From CAZIHO01 sp964538875 (GTDB taxonomy: Bacteria > Pseudomonadota > Gammaproteobacteria > Chromatiales > Chromatiaceae): 64,000 bases of DNA. Location: NCBI GenBank assembly GCA_964538875.1, contig CAZIHO010000004.1, positions 1 through 64,000 of the forward strand. Reading direction: 5' to 3'. The notes beneath the pieces were generated by a model that was given only the letters and a program-made list of their open reading frames with translations, was not told the origin of the DNA and searched no databases. The translations under genes were made by a program, and so were the position numbers. Position 1 is the stretch's first letter; each line of letters begins with the position of its first letter. Positions 17,978 to 27,188 of this stretch are shown here, one piece after another.

Positions 17978-19006
17978 TTAATGAGGGATTCGGTGGTTAT
18001 AGCGCTCCATCAGATAGCAGAGGCAGTCCTGGCGGATGATGCGTTCGTCCAAGGTCAGCATGGCGGGCATCAGGGGTTGCCGAAGCCGCAGATGGCCGGC
18101 GGCTACTTCAAATAACTGCGCCGTTACCTCCTGGTCCTGGGCGTCCTTGGCTTCCACCGGCAGTCCCCGGCCGCTCCGGGCGGCGCCGAACGAGGTGCCG
18201 GGAGGCAGTTCCCGGAAGTTGAGGTGGTCGAGGTCCCGGGGCAGAACCAGATCCGCATCCCCCGCTCCGGTGGCTAGGGACCGGTCCGGCCGCACCTTGA
18301 CTTGGGCGAGCGTGTGGTACAGATCCAGGTCCTGGGGAGCCACCGGATGACTGGGTATGTCCGCCAAATGCAGGCAGGCACTCAGATAGTCCACCGCGTG
18401 GCGCATACCCTGGTGTTGCCCGACCTTGCCGCATTCCAGGGTCACTGACGGGCACAGGTCCGCCATGGCCATAGCCTGGGTGCCCCGGGGTTGGCGGATA
18501 TAGACCACGGTGCGGCTGAACAGGGTGGCTAGGCGTAGAAAGCGCTGATCCAGTTCGGTGACGCACGAATAGTGGGGATTGATGCCGGTGTTGTTGTGCA
18601 CGTCGATGCTGGCGAACAGGCCGCGCTCGGCCATGATGGCCCAGATTTGGCGCATGAGCCGCCGCTCCGGGGAATCCGGCACCTCGCCGCTGGGCCACAC
18701 CCGGTTGTAATCCGGCTGGTCCGGGAGGCGGCGCAGGTTAAGGGCGGCGGCGGATAGGTTGCCCAGGAACAGGCTCAAGGAGCGGGGCAGGTCCCAGCCG
18801 CCCCCGTCCTGGCGATGGCGGGCCAGTAATTGGCGCACCGCGTCCCAGCCCACGGTTTCATTGCCATGCATCAGCACGGAAACGAACAGGGCCGGCTGGC
18901 GGCGGCCCGGTAGATGAATGAGGGTGGGGGCGCCGAGCAGGGCTTCCAGTTGGTGGGCCTCGGCCTCCAACAGGCCGTCCGGAACCTCATTGAGTTCCCG
19001 CAACAT
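17978..19006 (-). CDS. Succinylglutamate desuccinylase/aspartoacylase-family zinc hydrolase (M14-like)
   Basis: The 342-residue protein has SVLMHGNETVGWD, where His47 and Glu50 are expected zinc ligands, and SIDVHNNTGINPHYSC, which supplies the later His and the substrate-facing residues. Known relatives (AstE, aspartoacylase) cleave N-acyl amino acids, and others act as carboxypeptidases. The gene lies 21 bp downstream of a GCS2-type carboxylate-amine ligase on the same strand. I infer that one enzyme builds and the other trims an amide-linked metabolite or peptide. The substrate cannot be read from the sequence; arginine-succinyltransferase pathway genes are absent nearby. Confidence 0.82.
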   Translation of the reverse strand: MLRELNEVPDGLLEAEAHQLEALLGAPTLIHLPGRRQPALFVSVLMHGNETVGWDAVRQLLARHRQDGGGWDLPRSLSLFLGNLSAAALNLRRLPDQPDYNRVWPSGEVPDSPERRLMRQIWAIMAERGLFASIDVHNNTGINPHYSCVTELDQRFLRLATLFSRTVVYIRQPRGTQAMAMADLCPSVTLECGKVGQHQGMRHAVDYLSACLHLADIPSHPVAPQDLDLYHTLAQVKVRPDRSLATGAGDADLVLPRDLDHLNFRELPPGTSFGAARSGRGLPVEAKDAQDQEVTAQLFEVAAGHLRLRQPLMPAMLTLDERIIRQDCLCYLMERYNHRIPH

Positions 19007-19027
19007 GGGCTGATTCCGATGGTCTGG

Positions 19028-20446
19028 CTACAACTTCCAGAGATGCACGGGATCCCCCGTTTCCTGGCGTTCTAAATAGGCTTCCATGAGAGCTTGCCGG
19101 TTCGGTCCGTGGCGGTGCACAAAGGCCCGTTGCCAGCGGGCGCCGGTTTGGCGCCCCCTTAGGCGGCCTTCGATGATGCCGAGCCAGCGGCTGATTTCTG
19201 CCGGCGCGATACCCAGACTGGCCAATCCCTGGCGGGCCAGGGGCAGGATTGCCCGCTCCAGCAGTTCCACCGCGTTGCCGCGCCGCCCGTCGCTCCAGAC
19301 CAGTTCCGCGTCCAAGCCGAAGCGGGCTGCGGAGTAGAAATTTTCCCGGGCGGTGGCAAAGGGGATGTGGGCCTCGGGGGCTTGGGGCGCCTCTACCAGC
19401 GCCTGGACGGCGCCCAGGAACAGGGCTGCGTTGGCCAGGGCGTCGGCGCGGCTGGGTCCGGCCGGAATCACCCGCTGCTCGATACGCAGGCCCGGCCGCC
19501 CCGCTGCGTCGAAGCCGATCAGGGGCCGCACCCAGCGCCAGATGGTGCCGTTGTGCAGGCGCAGATGGGCCAGTTGTTCCGGCGGTTCGTCCATCAACTG
19601 GGGTAGCACCACCGGGTAGTGGTCAAGATTGGACTGGAAATTCTCCAGCACCGAGGATTCCAGGTGGCGAACGCCAAAGGTCACGCGCTTGCTGTATTCG
19701 GTGGCGCCCACGTCCACCGCCTGTTCGAACAGGGGGATGCGGGTTTCGTCCCAGAGATCCCGGCCGAACAGGTAGGGGGAGTTGGCCGCCACCGCCACCA
19801 AGGGCGCGGCCAACAGTTTGGACGCGTTGTAAAGACGGGCGGAATGCTCCGCCGCCACTTGGATATGCAATTGGAACGAGGTGGTGGCCGCTTCCAGCAT
19901 CACGTCCCGGTGCTCCAGGCGCAGCCGGTCCCGGCCCTGGATGTCCAGTTTTAGGGGCTCGCCGGCCCGCAGGGCGAGCAATTGTTCGTTCAGGGCGTGG
20001 AAGCGCCGCCGGGGCGACATCTGTTCCAGGTTGAACTGGTCCGGGTCGGCGGTGGGCAGCGTGCCGATCATGACCATGCGAGCATCGAATTCTGCCGCCG
20101 TGGCGCGACAGGCGTTCCAGGTGGCGTTCAGTTCCCGGTCCATCAGGTCCAGGGCGTTGCCGGTCAAAATTTGAGGCGTGCTGTTGAGTTCCACGTTGAA
20201 TACCGCCAGTTCCGGCACCACTAAAGGGCTGGCGAGGCGGTGCAAAAAAGCTTCGTTGATGCCGGCGGGACGGGCGGAGGAATCCACCAGCCAGGCTTCC
20301 AGCTCGAACCCGGCGGTGGTGGGCACCGGGCCGAATACCCCGTCCCGGAACCAGGATGCCAGCAAGGACGTTTCCTGGCGCAGCCGATGCTGGAATTCCG
20401 TGAAATCCTCAGGCCCGAACCGGGCTGCCTTGATTTCCTGGCCCAT
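19028..20446 (-). CDS. Glutamate-cysteine ligase-type (GCS2 family) carboxylate-amine ligase
   Basis: The 472-residue protein carries GFELEAWLVD near residue 46 (metal-binding Glu residues), FNVELNSTPQ, and a later HNGTIWRWVRPL plus LRIEQRVIPAGPS. This is the GCS2/carboxylate-amine ligase fold that joins glutamate or similar acids to an amine using ATP. It could be the glutathione-pathway gamma-glutamylcysteine synthetase, but its pairing with a zinc hydrolase and the absence of gshB suggest a different product. The start is ATG at 20446. It is divergent from the ter-like genes across a 321-bp spacer. Confidence 0.78.
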   Translation of the reverse strand: MGQEIKAARFGPEDFTEFQHRLRQETSLLASWFRDGVFGPVPTTAGFELEAWLVDSSARPAGINEAFLHRLASPLVVPELAVFNVELNSTPQILTGNALDLMDRELNATWNACRATAAEFDARMVMIGTLPTADPDQFNLEQMSPRRRFHALNEQLLALRAGEPLKLDIQGRDRLRLEHRDVMLEAATTSFQLHIQVAAEHSARLYNASKLLAAPLVAVAANSPYLFGRDLWDETRIPLFEQAVDVGATEYSKRVTFGVRHLESSVLENFQSNLDHYPVVLPQLMDEPPEQLAHLRLHNGTIWRWVRPLIGFDAAGRPGLRIEQRVIPAGPSRADALANAALFLGAVQALVEAPQAPEAHIPFATARENFYSAARFGLDAELVWSDGRRGNAVELLERAILPLARQGLASLGIAPAEISRWLGIIEGRLRGRQTGARWQRAFVHRHGPNRQALMEAYLERQETGDPVHLWKL

Positions 20447-20767
20447 GGTGTTAGCGGCGTCTCTGGTAAAGGGTTGCGGAGCCGGTGGTTGCAGGTGTTG
20501 CCCTAGGCTGCGGATTATAGCCAGGAGGAGAGGATTGGCGCCGAGGGCGCGGCGGGGGCGAATTGGCGAGGCCCGCCAAATCCCTTTAACATAGACCGGA
20601 AAGCGCCGTGCGGCTTGCCCCGGCTGAAAGAAGCGCTATATAAGTCGAGCTGATTTTCCCCATGTGTCACCATTGCCATCGCCCTGGTCCGGGGAACTCC
20701 AGGCGACGGTCATGGACCAAAGTCATGTTGATTAGGCACCTCAATTAAACGGGAGTCCGCGATAAAA
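20447..20767. other. Divergent intergenic region between the GCS2-type ligase and terZ-like gene
   Basis: This is about 320 bp without a convincing gene. It holds a candidate promoter for the ter genes at 20615-20642 and a leader of about 120 bases. I see no operator repeat or riboswitch that I can name. Confidence 0.6.
20615..20642 (+). promoter_or_regulatory. Candidate promoter for the terZ-terD-terB run
   Basis: TTGCCC at 20615-20620 and TATATA at 20637-20642 are separated by 16 bp. An alternative -10, TATAAG, lies two bases later. It is plausible for sigma-70 and points towards the ter genes. Confidence 0.4.
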
Positions 20768-21346
20768 ATGGCTATTTCATTGAGCAAGGGTCAGCGCCTG
20801 TCCCTGGAGAAGGAAACCGGCCGCACCCTGGACCGGGTGGTCATGGGGCTTGGTTGGGATACCCATAAGCGCAAGGGTCTGTTCGGCTTCCTGGGCGGCG
20901 GCGACGTGGATCTGGATGCGTCCGCCGGGTTGTTCGACGCCCAGGGGAATTTGCTGGACCAGGTGTGGTTTCAACAGCTACAGAGCAAGGACGGCTCGGT
21001 GCGGCATTCCGGTGACAATGTGACCGGCGCCGGCGAGGGCGACGACGAACAAATCCAGGTCCAGTTGAGTAAGGTGCCAGCCCAGGTTCAGACCATGGTG
21101 TTCGTGGTCACCTCTTACTCCGGCGATAGTTTCGACAAGGTGGAAAATGCCTTCTGTCGCTTGGTGGATTCCGCCACCAATCAGGAGGTGGCTCGCTTTA
21201 CCCTGAGTGGCAAGGGTTCCCACACGGCGCTCATCATGGTCAGCGTGTACCGGAAGGATGGCGGCTGGTCCATTCGGGCGGTTGGCGAACCGGCCATGGG
21301 CCGGTCCATACGGGACATCCTGCCGCAAATGCGTCAGGCGCTTTAA
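20768..21346 (+). CDS. TerD-family protein, TerZ-like
   Basis: The 192-residue protein contains DVDLDASAGLFD, HSGDNVTGAGEGDDE and the typical GLGWD start. These acidic loops bind Ca2+ in characterised TerD-family proteins. The insertion KRKGLFGFLGGG and the ending DILPQM are features of TerZ rather than TerD/TerE. Ter proteins are cytoplasmic or membrane-associated and are linked to resistance to tellurite, phage and other stress; the mechanism is unsettled. It is the first of three same-strand ter-like genes, and terD follows after 37 bp. TerC and TerA are not in the window. Confidence 0.9.
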   Translation: MAISLSKGQRLSLEKETGRTLDRVVMGLGWDTHKRKGLFGFLGGGDVDLDASAGLFDAQGNLLDQVWFQQLQSKDGSVRHSGDNVTGAGEGDDEQIQVQLSKVPAQVQTMVFVVTSYSGDSFDKVENAFCRLVDSATNQEVARFTLSGKGSHTALIMVSVYRKDGGWSIRAVGEPAMGRSIRDILPQMRQAL

Positions 21347-21383
21347 GCAATCACATTTCATCCAACAGCATAGTGAGGCAAGC

Positions 21384-21962
21384 ATGAGCGTTTCTCTGTC
21401 AAAGGGCGGCAATGTGTCCTTGTCCAAGGAAGCCCCTGGGATCAAGGCGGCCATCATCGGCTTGGGCTGGGACGCCCGCTCTACCGATGGCCAGGACTTC
21501 GACCTGGACGGCGTGGCCTTTATTCTGAGCGCCACCGGCAAGGTGCGTACCGACGCGGATTTTATTTTTTATAACAACAAGACTGGCGCCAGCGGAGCGG
21601 TCCAGCATCAGGGCGATAACCGCACCGGCGCGGGCGCCGGTGACGACGAGCAGGTGCTCATCAATCTGGCGGGTATGCCGGCGGATGTGAACAGCCTGGT
21701 GTTGGCGGTGACCATCCATGAGGGCGAAACCCGCCGCCAGAACTTCGGCCAGGTGCGTAACGCCTATGTGCGGGTGTTGAACGCCGAAGGTGGCACCGAG
21801 ATCGCCCGCTACGATCTCAGCGAAGATGCCTCCGTCGAGACCGCCATGATCTTCGGTGAGATTTACCGCCATGGCGCCGACTGGAAGTTCCGGGCCGTAG
21901 GTCAGGGCTTCGCCGGTGGTCTAGGCCCGCTGGCCCGCAATTACGGCGTGGACGTGGGTTAG
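21384..21962 (+). CDS. TerD-family protein, TerD/TerE-like
   Basis: This 192-residue paralogue of the preceding gene shows DFDLDGVAFIL, HQGDNRTGAGAGDDE and RYDLSEDASVETAMIFGE, close to the pattern of E. coli-plasmid TerD and TerE. The loop Asp residues for Ca2+ are all present. The ATG at 21384 lies seven bases after GAGGCA. Longer frames upstream overlap the previous gene and are not needed. A TerZ-like and a TerD-like protein together with TerB is the minimal stress-type set seen in many bacteria. Confidence 0.92.
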   Translation: MSVSLSKGGNVSLSKEAPGIKAAIIGLGWDARSTDGQDFDLDGVAFILSATGKVRTDADFIFYNNKTGASGAVQHQGDNRTGAGAGDDEQVLINLAGMPADVNSLVLAVTIHEGETRRQNFGQVRNAYVRVLNAEGGTEIARYDLSEDASVETAMIFGEIYRHGADWKFRAVGQGFAGGLGPLARNYGVDVG

Positions 21963-22044
21963 GCTTGGGCTGATTTCGAGCAATCACCGGCCGGGAACCG
22001 GATGGACCGGTTTCCGGCCCGCCACTGTTCAGGAGCAATAGAGA

Positions 22045-22779
22045 ATGGCGATCCCCACCTCCACTTGGGAAGAACGGGGCCAGCGGGCGGTTGGCGCCGC
22101 CGCAGATTTGGCCACCGGCCTGTTCAAGGGACTGCGCGGTATCGGCGGCCGGGTGCAGGCGGCAAGATTTCGTCCAACAGTGGAAGCCCTGTGCGCTTCC
22201 GCCGGGCTGATCGCGGCCCAGCAGGGGCGCTTGAAACGGGCGGAAATCGACGGGTTTCGGCGCTTTTTGCAGAATAACCGCCAGCATCCGGTCATCGGTC
22301 AGTTTCAGCCGGATGAGTTGCTGGCCCTGTTCCGGGACTACGCAGTCAAGGCGTTCCTGGAGGAGGACGATGCCTTCACCCAGGTGTTGGACCGGGTCGG
22401 TACCGCCACCGATGAGGCCAATCTGATCGTGCTGGGCTGCCTGAGCGTGGTGTTCGCGGATGGTCAGTGCAGCCCCCAGGAGCGGGAACAAATCGATAGT
22501 TTGGCGGGACGTTTGGGTGTCAACGTGGATCGGCTGGCCCAGTCGGTGGGTGTGACCCTGCCGGCGCCACTGGCTACCTACCAGCCGCCTGCGGCGATTC
22601 CGGCGCCCATGTCCACACCGGCCGCGCCTCCGGCGATGTCGCCGCCGCCAGCGGCCCCGGCGCCGGTCATGGCGCCGCCACCGGTTGCGGCCCCAGCACC
22701 AGCGGCGGGCCGGGTGCCCTGTGGTCTATGTCAGGGCAAGGGTTGTGTGTTCTGCAATCAAACCGGCTTTACCGGTTGA
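22045..22779 (+). CDS. TerB-like protein with Pro/Ala linker and C-terminal Cys-pair knuckle
   Basis: The 244-residue protein has three parts: an N-terminal helical segment (1-45); a TerB-like helical domain (about 45-170, with VVFADGQCSPQERE near its end); and a linker of almost only Pro, Ala and Met (about 180-228). The last 20 residues contain CGLCQGKGCVFC, which resembles half of a DnaJ CxxCxGxG zinc module. TerB proteins are metal-binding partners of TerD and TerC at the membrane. The start is ATG at 22045, with AGGAGC before it. The knuckle is not part of standard short TerB proteins and may bind Zn2+ or a partner. Confidence 0.8.
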   Translation: MAIPTSTWEERGQRAVGAAADLATGLFKGLRGIGGRVQAARFRPTVEALCASAGLIAAQQGRLKRAEIDGFRRFLQNNRQHPVIGQFQPDELLALFRDYAVKAFLEEDDAFTQVLDRVGTATDEANLIVLGCLSVVFADGQCSPQEREQIDSLAGRLGVNVDRLAQSVGVTLPAPLATYQPPAAIPAPMSTPAAPPAMSPPPAAPAPVMAPPPVAAPAPAAGRVPCGLCQGKGCVFCNQTGFTG

Positions 22780-22787
22780 TCGGGGAT

Positions 22788-22812
22788 TCGGCCCGCCTTT
22801 GCGGCGGGCCGA
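22788..22812. terminator. Perfect 10-bp hairpin between convergent terB-like gene and lspA
   Basis: TCGGCCCGCC pairs with GGCGGGCCGA around TTTGC. It lies between the two stop codons (22779 and 22819) and could terminate both transcripts. There is no T run. Confidence 0.5.
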
Positions 22813-22818
22813 TCCGGG

Positions 22819-23358
22819 TCAGGCCGTTGGTTTGGGTGGCTCGGAACCGAATAGGGTGTCGAGGATCAACAGCGCCACACCGCCGCTAATGCCCATGTCC
22901 GCCACGTTGAAGGCCGGCCAGTGCCATTGGCCGTAATAAAAATCGAGAAAGTCCACCACTAGGCCGGTGGCGACCCGGTCCACCAGATTGCCTACCGCGC
23001 CTCCCAGCACCAAGGCGAGCCCCGCCGCCAGCAGCCGTTGCCCAGGTTCCAGACGCCAAATCCAGCGCAGCAGCACCACGATCACCACCACCGTCAGGAT
23101 GATGAAGAAGTAGCGTTGCCAGCCCCCCGCGTCCCGTAAAAAGCTGAACGCGGCGCCGCTGTTATAGGCTAGGGACAGGTTGAAGTGGGGCAGAAGCGCC
23201 ACGGGCTTCATAGGGTCCAGATACAGTTCCGCCAGGGCCTTGCTGGCCTGGTCTAGAACCACCACCAGAACCGACAGCCATAACCAGCCCCGGGCCGAGT
23301 AGGGCGACGCGTCGGCCAGGCCCCTGGTGGGGGCGGGACCCTGGATGCTGTTAGGCAT
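22819..23358 (-). CDS. lspA: Lipoprotein signal peptidase (signal peptidase II)
   Basis: The 179-residue membrane aspartyl protease has four transmembrane helices. The catalytic motifs are VGNLVDR (Asp) and FNVADMGI (Asp), and LAYNSGAAFSF is also conserved. It cleaves prolipoproteins after lipidation, for example the DUF4266 and 59-kb lipoproteins here. I take ATG at 23358, which overlaps the ileS stop by eight bases; an ATG further up inside ileS is possible. The order murJ-ribF-ileS-lspA is typical of gammaproteobacteria. Confidence 0.95.
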   Translation of the reverse strand: MPNSIQGPAPTRGLADASPYSARGWLWLSVLVVVLDQASKALAELYLDPMKPVALLPHFNLSLAYNSGAAFSFLRDAGGWQRYFFIILTVVVIVVLLRWIWRLEPGQRLLAAGLALVLGGAVGNLVDRVATGLVVDFLDFYYGQWHWPAFNVADMGISGGVALLILDTLFGSEPPKPTA

Positions 23359-26179
23359 GGCGCCGCGTCTCCCCGGCACCTAGGACATTTTCCAGGCAGC
23401 GCCCGCACAGTTGGGGATGTTCCGGATTGGCGCCTACCTCCGGCCGGTGGTGCCAGCAACGCACGCATTTGGCGTGGTCGGACGGGGATAGGAGCAATTT
23501 CAGGCCGGACACGTCGGTGGCCACCGCATCTCCGTCGCTTTGGGCCAGGGGATGGACCCGGGCCTGAGAGGTGATGAGGATGAAGCGCAACTCGTCGTCC
23601 AGCCGACCCAATACGCCCAGCAGGCCAGGTTCCGCGTACAGATCCAACTCGGCGTCCAGGGCGGCGCCGATGGCGCCCGCCTTGCGCGCCTGTTCCAAGT
23701 GCTTGCCGACCGCGCCCCGCACCTCGATGATCCGGTCCCAGAAGGCGGCGTCGAAGGGGCCACCATCGTCTAACGAAAACAGACCCTGGTACCAGGTTTC
23801 CAGGAACACGGACGAATCCCGCTGGCCCGGCAGGTAGCCCCAGATTTCGTCGGCGGTGTAACTCAGTACCGGCGCCAGCCAGCGCACCAGGGCCTCGGCC
23901 ACATGGAATAGGGCGGTTTGGGCGGAACGCCGCGCCAGACTGTCCCGGCGGCAGGTGTACTGGCGGTCCTTGATGATGTCTAGGTAAAAGCCGCCCAGGT
24001 CGGTGACGCAGAAGTTGTGGACCTTCTGATGAATCAAATGAAACTGATATTCCTGGTAGGCCTTGATGATCTCCTGTTGCAGGCGCCAGGCGCGATCCAC
24101 CACCCAACGGTCTAGATCGAGGAGTTGCTCCGGCGCCAGCAGGTGGTTGGCCGGGTCGAATCCGCTCAGATTGGCCAGCAGGAAGCGGGCGGTATTGCGG
24201 ATGCGCCGGTAGGCGTCGGCGGTGCGGCGCAGGATTTCATCGGATACGCCCATTTCGCCCCGGTAATCGGTGGCCGCCACCCACAGGCGCAGGATGTCGG
24301 CGCCCAGGCTCTTCAACACCTGCTGGGGCGCGACTACGTTGCCCATGGACTTGGACATCTTGCGGCCCTCGGCGTCCACCGTGAAGCCGTGGGTCAAGAC
24401 TTCCCGGTAGGGGGCCTGCTCGGACAGGGCCACGGAGGTCAGGAGGGACGACTGGAACCAGCCCCGGTGCTGGTCGGAACCTTCCAGGTATAGGTCGGCC
24501 GGGAAGTGCAAGCCGGCCCGCTTCTCCAGCACGCAGCGGTGGGTGACGCCGGAATCAAACCAGACATCCAGGGTGTCGGTGGTCTTTTCGTAATGGGCGG
24601 CGTCTGCCCCCAACAGGTCCGCCGGGTCGAGGTCAAACCAGGCCTGGATGCCGGCTTGCTCGACCCTCTGGGCCACCTGTTCCAGCAGTTGGGGGGTATC
24701 TGGATGGAGTTCGCCGGTTTTGCGGTGCACGAATAGGGGAATGGGAACGCCCCAGGTGCGTTGCCGGGAAATACACCAGTCGGGCCGGCTGTCCACCATG
24801 CCCTGGATGCGTGCCTGGCCCCAGTCCGGCAGCCAGCGCACCCGGTCGATGGCGCGCAGCGCGGCGGAGCGTAGGCCCTTCTGTTCCATGCCGATAAACC
24901 ACTGGGGCGTGGCCCGGAAAATGACCGGCGTCTTGTGCCGCCAGCAATGGGGATAGCTGTGCTGCATGCGGGCTTCCCGCACCAGGGCACCCTTGGACTT
25001 GAGCACCTCGATGACCTGCTCGTTGGCGGCGAGCACATGCACTCCCTCGAACAGGGGCGTCCCCTTCAAGAACCGGCCGTCCGGTCCCACTGGGTTGTCT
25101 ACCGGCAGGTTGTAGCGGATGCCGACGATGTAGTCTTCCAGGCCGTGGCCGGGGGCGGTGTGCACGGCGCCGGTGCCCGCTTCCAGGGTCACGTGGGCGC
25201 CCAGGATCACCGGCACGCCCCGGCGGTAGAAGGGATGCCAGAGCTTGACGCCCTCGAAGGCGTCCCCTTGAGCGTAGGCCAGCACCTGGTAGCGCTCGAT
25301 GCCCCAGCGGTGCATACAATCCTTGAGTAGCGCCTCTGCCACCACTAGGCGTTCCGGGCCATTGGGACCGTCGCACTGCACCAGGGCATATTCAAAGGTG
25401 GGGTTCAGCGCCACCGCCTGGTTGGCAGGCAGGGTCCAGGGGGTGGTGGTCCAGATCACGAAATGGATGGGACCTTCGCCCCGGCCGCCGGGGGAGCGGT
25501 GGCAACGGCTCAGCAGGGATTCCTCGTCCGGTGCGTGGAAGCGCACGTCGATGGCCCAGCTTTCCTTGTCCTTGTATTCCACCTCGGCTTCCGCCAGCGC
25601 GGAGCCGCAATCGGTACACCAATGGACCGGCTTGAAGCCTTTCAAGACGTGGCCCTTGGCGACGATGCCGGCCAGGGCCCGGATGATCTCCGCCTCGAAC
25701 GGGTAATCCATGGTCAGGTAGGGATGGTCCCAGTCACCGAGGACGCCGAGCCGGCGGAAGTCCGCCTTCTGGCGCGCCACCTGATCCTTAGCGTAGTCGC
25801 GGCAGGCTTCCCGGAACCTAGCCGGACTCACCTTGGCGCCGGGCTTGCCCACCTTTTTTTCGACCTGAATCTCGATGGGCAGACCGTGGCAGTCCCAGCC
25901 GGGCACATAGGGGGCGTCGTAGCCGTCTAGGGTGTGACTCTTGACGATGATGTCCTTGAGTACCTTGTTCACCGCGTGACCGATATGGATTTCGCCGTTG
26001 GCGTAGGGCGGGCCGTCGTGCAGGACGAACAGGGGCCGGCCCGCCCGGGCGGCACGGATCTGCTGGTAGAGCTGGGCTGCTTCCCAACGGGCCAGCATGG
26101 CGGGCTCCCGCTCCGGCAGGTTGGCCTTCATGGGAAATTCAGTATTCGGCAGATTGAGGGTATCTTTGTAATCGGTCAC
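23351..26179 (-). CDS. ileS: Isoleucyl-tRNA synthetase
   Basis: This 942-residue class I synthetase has a HIGH-type motif in GEIHIGHAVNK near residue 63, a large editing (CP1) insertion with TTTPWTLPANQ, and GRKMSKSMGN as the KMSKS loop. It ends in a C-terminal zinc module CVRCWHH...CGRC. It charges tRNA-Ile and hydrolyses mischarged Val-tRNA. The zinc tail marks the bacterial, mupirocin-sensitive type. It lies 26 bp downstream of ribF and overlaps lspA. Confidence 0.97.
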   Translation of the reverse strand: MTDYKDTLNLPNTEFPMKANLPEREPAMLARWEAAQLYQQIRAARAGRPLFVLHDGPPYANGEIHIGHAVNKVLKDIIVKSHTLDGYDAPYVPGWDCHGLPIEIQVEKKVGKPGAKVSPARFREACRDYAKDQVARQKADFRRLGVLGDWDHPYLTMDYPFEAEIIRALAGIVAKGHVLKGFKPVHWCTDCGSALAEAEVEYKDKESWAIDVRFHAPDEESLLSRCHRSPGGRGEGPIHFVIWTTTPWTLPANQAVALNPTFEYALVQCDGPNGPERLVVAEALLKDCMHRWGIERYQVLAYAQGDAFEGVKLWHPFYRRGVPVILGAHVTLEAGTGAVHTAPGHGLEDYIVGIRYNLPVDNPVGPDGRFLKGTPLFEGVHVLAANEQVIEVLKSKGALVREARMQHSYPHCWRHKTPVIFRATPQWFIGMEQKGLRSAALRAIDRVRWLPDWGQARIQGMVDSRPDWCISRQRTWGVPIPLFVHRKTGELHPDTPQLLEQVAQRVEQAGIQAWFDLDPADLLGADAAHYEKTTDTLDVWFDSGVTHRCVLEKRAGLHFPADLYLEGSDQHRGWFQSSLLTSVALSEQAPYREVLTHGFTVDAEGRKMSKSMGNVVAPQQVLKSLGADILRLWVAATDYRGEMGVSDEILRRTADAYRRIRNTARFLLANLSGFDPANHLLAPEQLLDLDRWVVDRAWRLQQEIIKAYQEYQFHLIHQKVHNFCVTDLGGFYLDIIKDRQYTCRRDSLARRSAQTALFHVAEALVRWLAPVLSYTADEIWGYLPGQRDSSVFLETWYQGLFSLDDGGPFDAAFWDRIIEVRGAVGKHLEQARKAGAIGAALDAELDLYAEPGLLGVLGRLDDELRFILITSQARVHPLAQSDGDAVATDVSGLKLLLSPSDHAKCVRCWHHRPEVGANPEHPQLCGRCLENVLGAGETRRHA

Positions 26180-26205
26180 GAAAACCCACCTTGTGTCAAT
26201 AAATC

Positions 26206-27153
26206 CTAGATTGGATCCGGCGTTGGTCCGGACAACAGCAACCGGGCCTGCTCTGCGTCCCGCACGATTTGGTGGCGCAGTTCCACCACCGACCCAAAGC
26301 GCATCTCGTTACGCAACCGGGCCACCAGTTCCACTTGCAGATGGGTTCCGTACAGGTTCCCGGCAAAGTCCAATAAATGCACTTCTAGCAAGTCGTGGCT
26401 GGCGCCGCTGATGGTGGGGCGGCTGCCGATGTTGGCGACCCCCGGCCGGGGTCCGCCCTTCAACCCCCGTACCCAGACTGCGAACACCCCATGCACCGGG
26501 CTGACCCGTCGATGCAGATCAATGTTGGCGGTGGGGAAGCCCAGGGTGCGTCCCCGTTGGGCGCCATGGCCGACCCGTCCGCAAATGCAGTAGGGCCGGC
26601 CCAGCAATGCGGCGGCACCGGTCAGGTCGCCCTGGGTCAGGGCCTCGCGAATCCGGGTGCTGCTGACCCGGTCCCGGTTGAGCCGGAAAGTATTCATGTC
26701 TTCCACCGCGAACCCCTGCTCGCGGCCCTGATCGCACAGCAGTCGATAGTCGCCCCGCCGGTCCCGGCCGAAGCGGAAATCGTCGCCGACCAGCAAAAAC
26801 CGGATGCCGAGCCCGTCCACCAGCACTTCCCGCACGAAATCCGTGGCGTCCATGGCTGCCAGACGGGCGTTGAATTCCAGCAGCAACACCCGCTGCAATC
26901 CGGTTTCCTGGAGCGCCTGCAACTTTTCCCGCAGCCGCGTCAGTCGGGCCGGTGCCACCTGTGGCGCGAAGTATTCCTGGGGTTGGGGTTCAAAGGTGAT
27001 GACCTGATCGGGCAACCCATATTCGGCGCCCTTGGCCAGCAGGTGCCGAAACACTGCCTGGTGCCCCTGGTGAACGCCGTCGAAGTTACCGATGGTCGCG
27101 ACGCAGCCCCGGTGCCGGGGACGCAAATTGTGCATGCCGCGGATGAGGATCAT
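26206..27153 (-). CDS. ribF: Bifunctional riboflavin kinase / FAD synthetase
   Basis: The 315-residue protein has an N-terminal FMN adenylyltransferase domain (about 1-185) with IGNFDGVHQGHQAV and SSTRIREALTQG. A C-terminal flavokinase domain (about 190-305) carries GRTLGFPTANI. It makes FMN and then FAD, which is the substrate of ApbE encoded elsewhere in this window. A TATAAT box stands 36 bp before the start, so ribF can be transcribed separately from murJ. Confidence 0.96.
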   Translation of the reverse strand: MILIRGMHNLRPRHRGCVATIGNFDGVHQGHQAVFRHLLAKGAEYGLPDQVITFEPQPQEYFAPQVAPARLTRLREKLQALQETGLQRVLLLEFNARLAAMDATDFVREVLVDGLGIRFLLVGDDFRFGRDRRGDYRLLCDQGREQGFAVEDMNTFRLNRDRVSSTRIREALTQGDLTGAAALLGRPYCICGRVGHGAQRGRTLGFPTANIDLHRRVSPVHGVFAVWVRGLKGGPRPGVANIGSRPTISGASHDLLEVHLLDFAGNLYGTHLQVELVARLRNEMRFGSVVELRHQIVRDAEQARLLLSGPTPDPI

Positions 27154-27188
27154 CGCCAGACCGCCGCCGAACCTGTGAAAAACCGCCC

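Noticed and set aside
25190..25195. Other CACGTG cores (for example here and at 12556-12561) as further parS sites
   Set aside because: The flanking bases do not continue the TGTT/AACA palindrome; these are ordinary codons inside genes.
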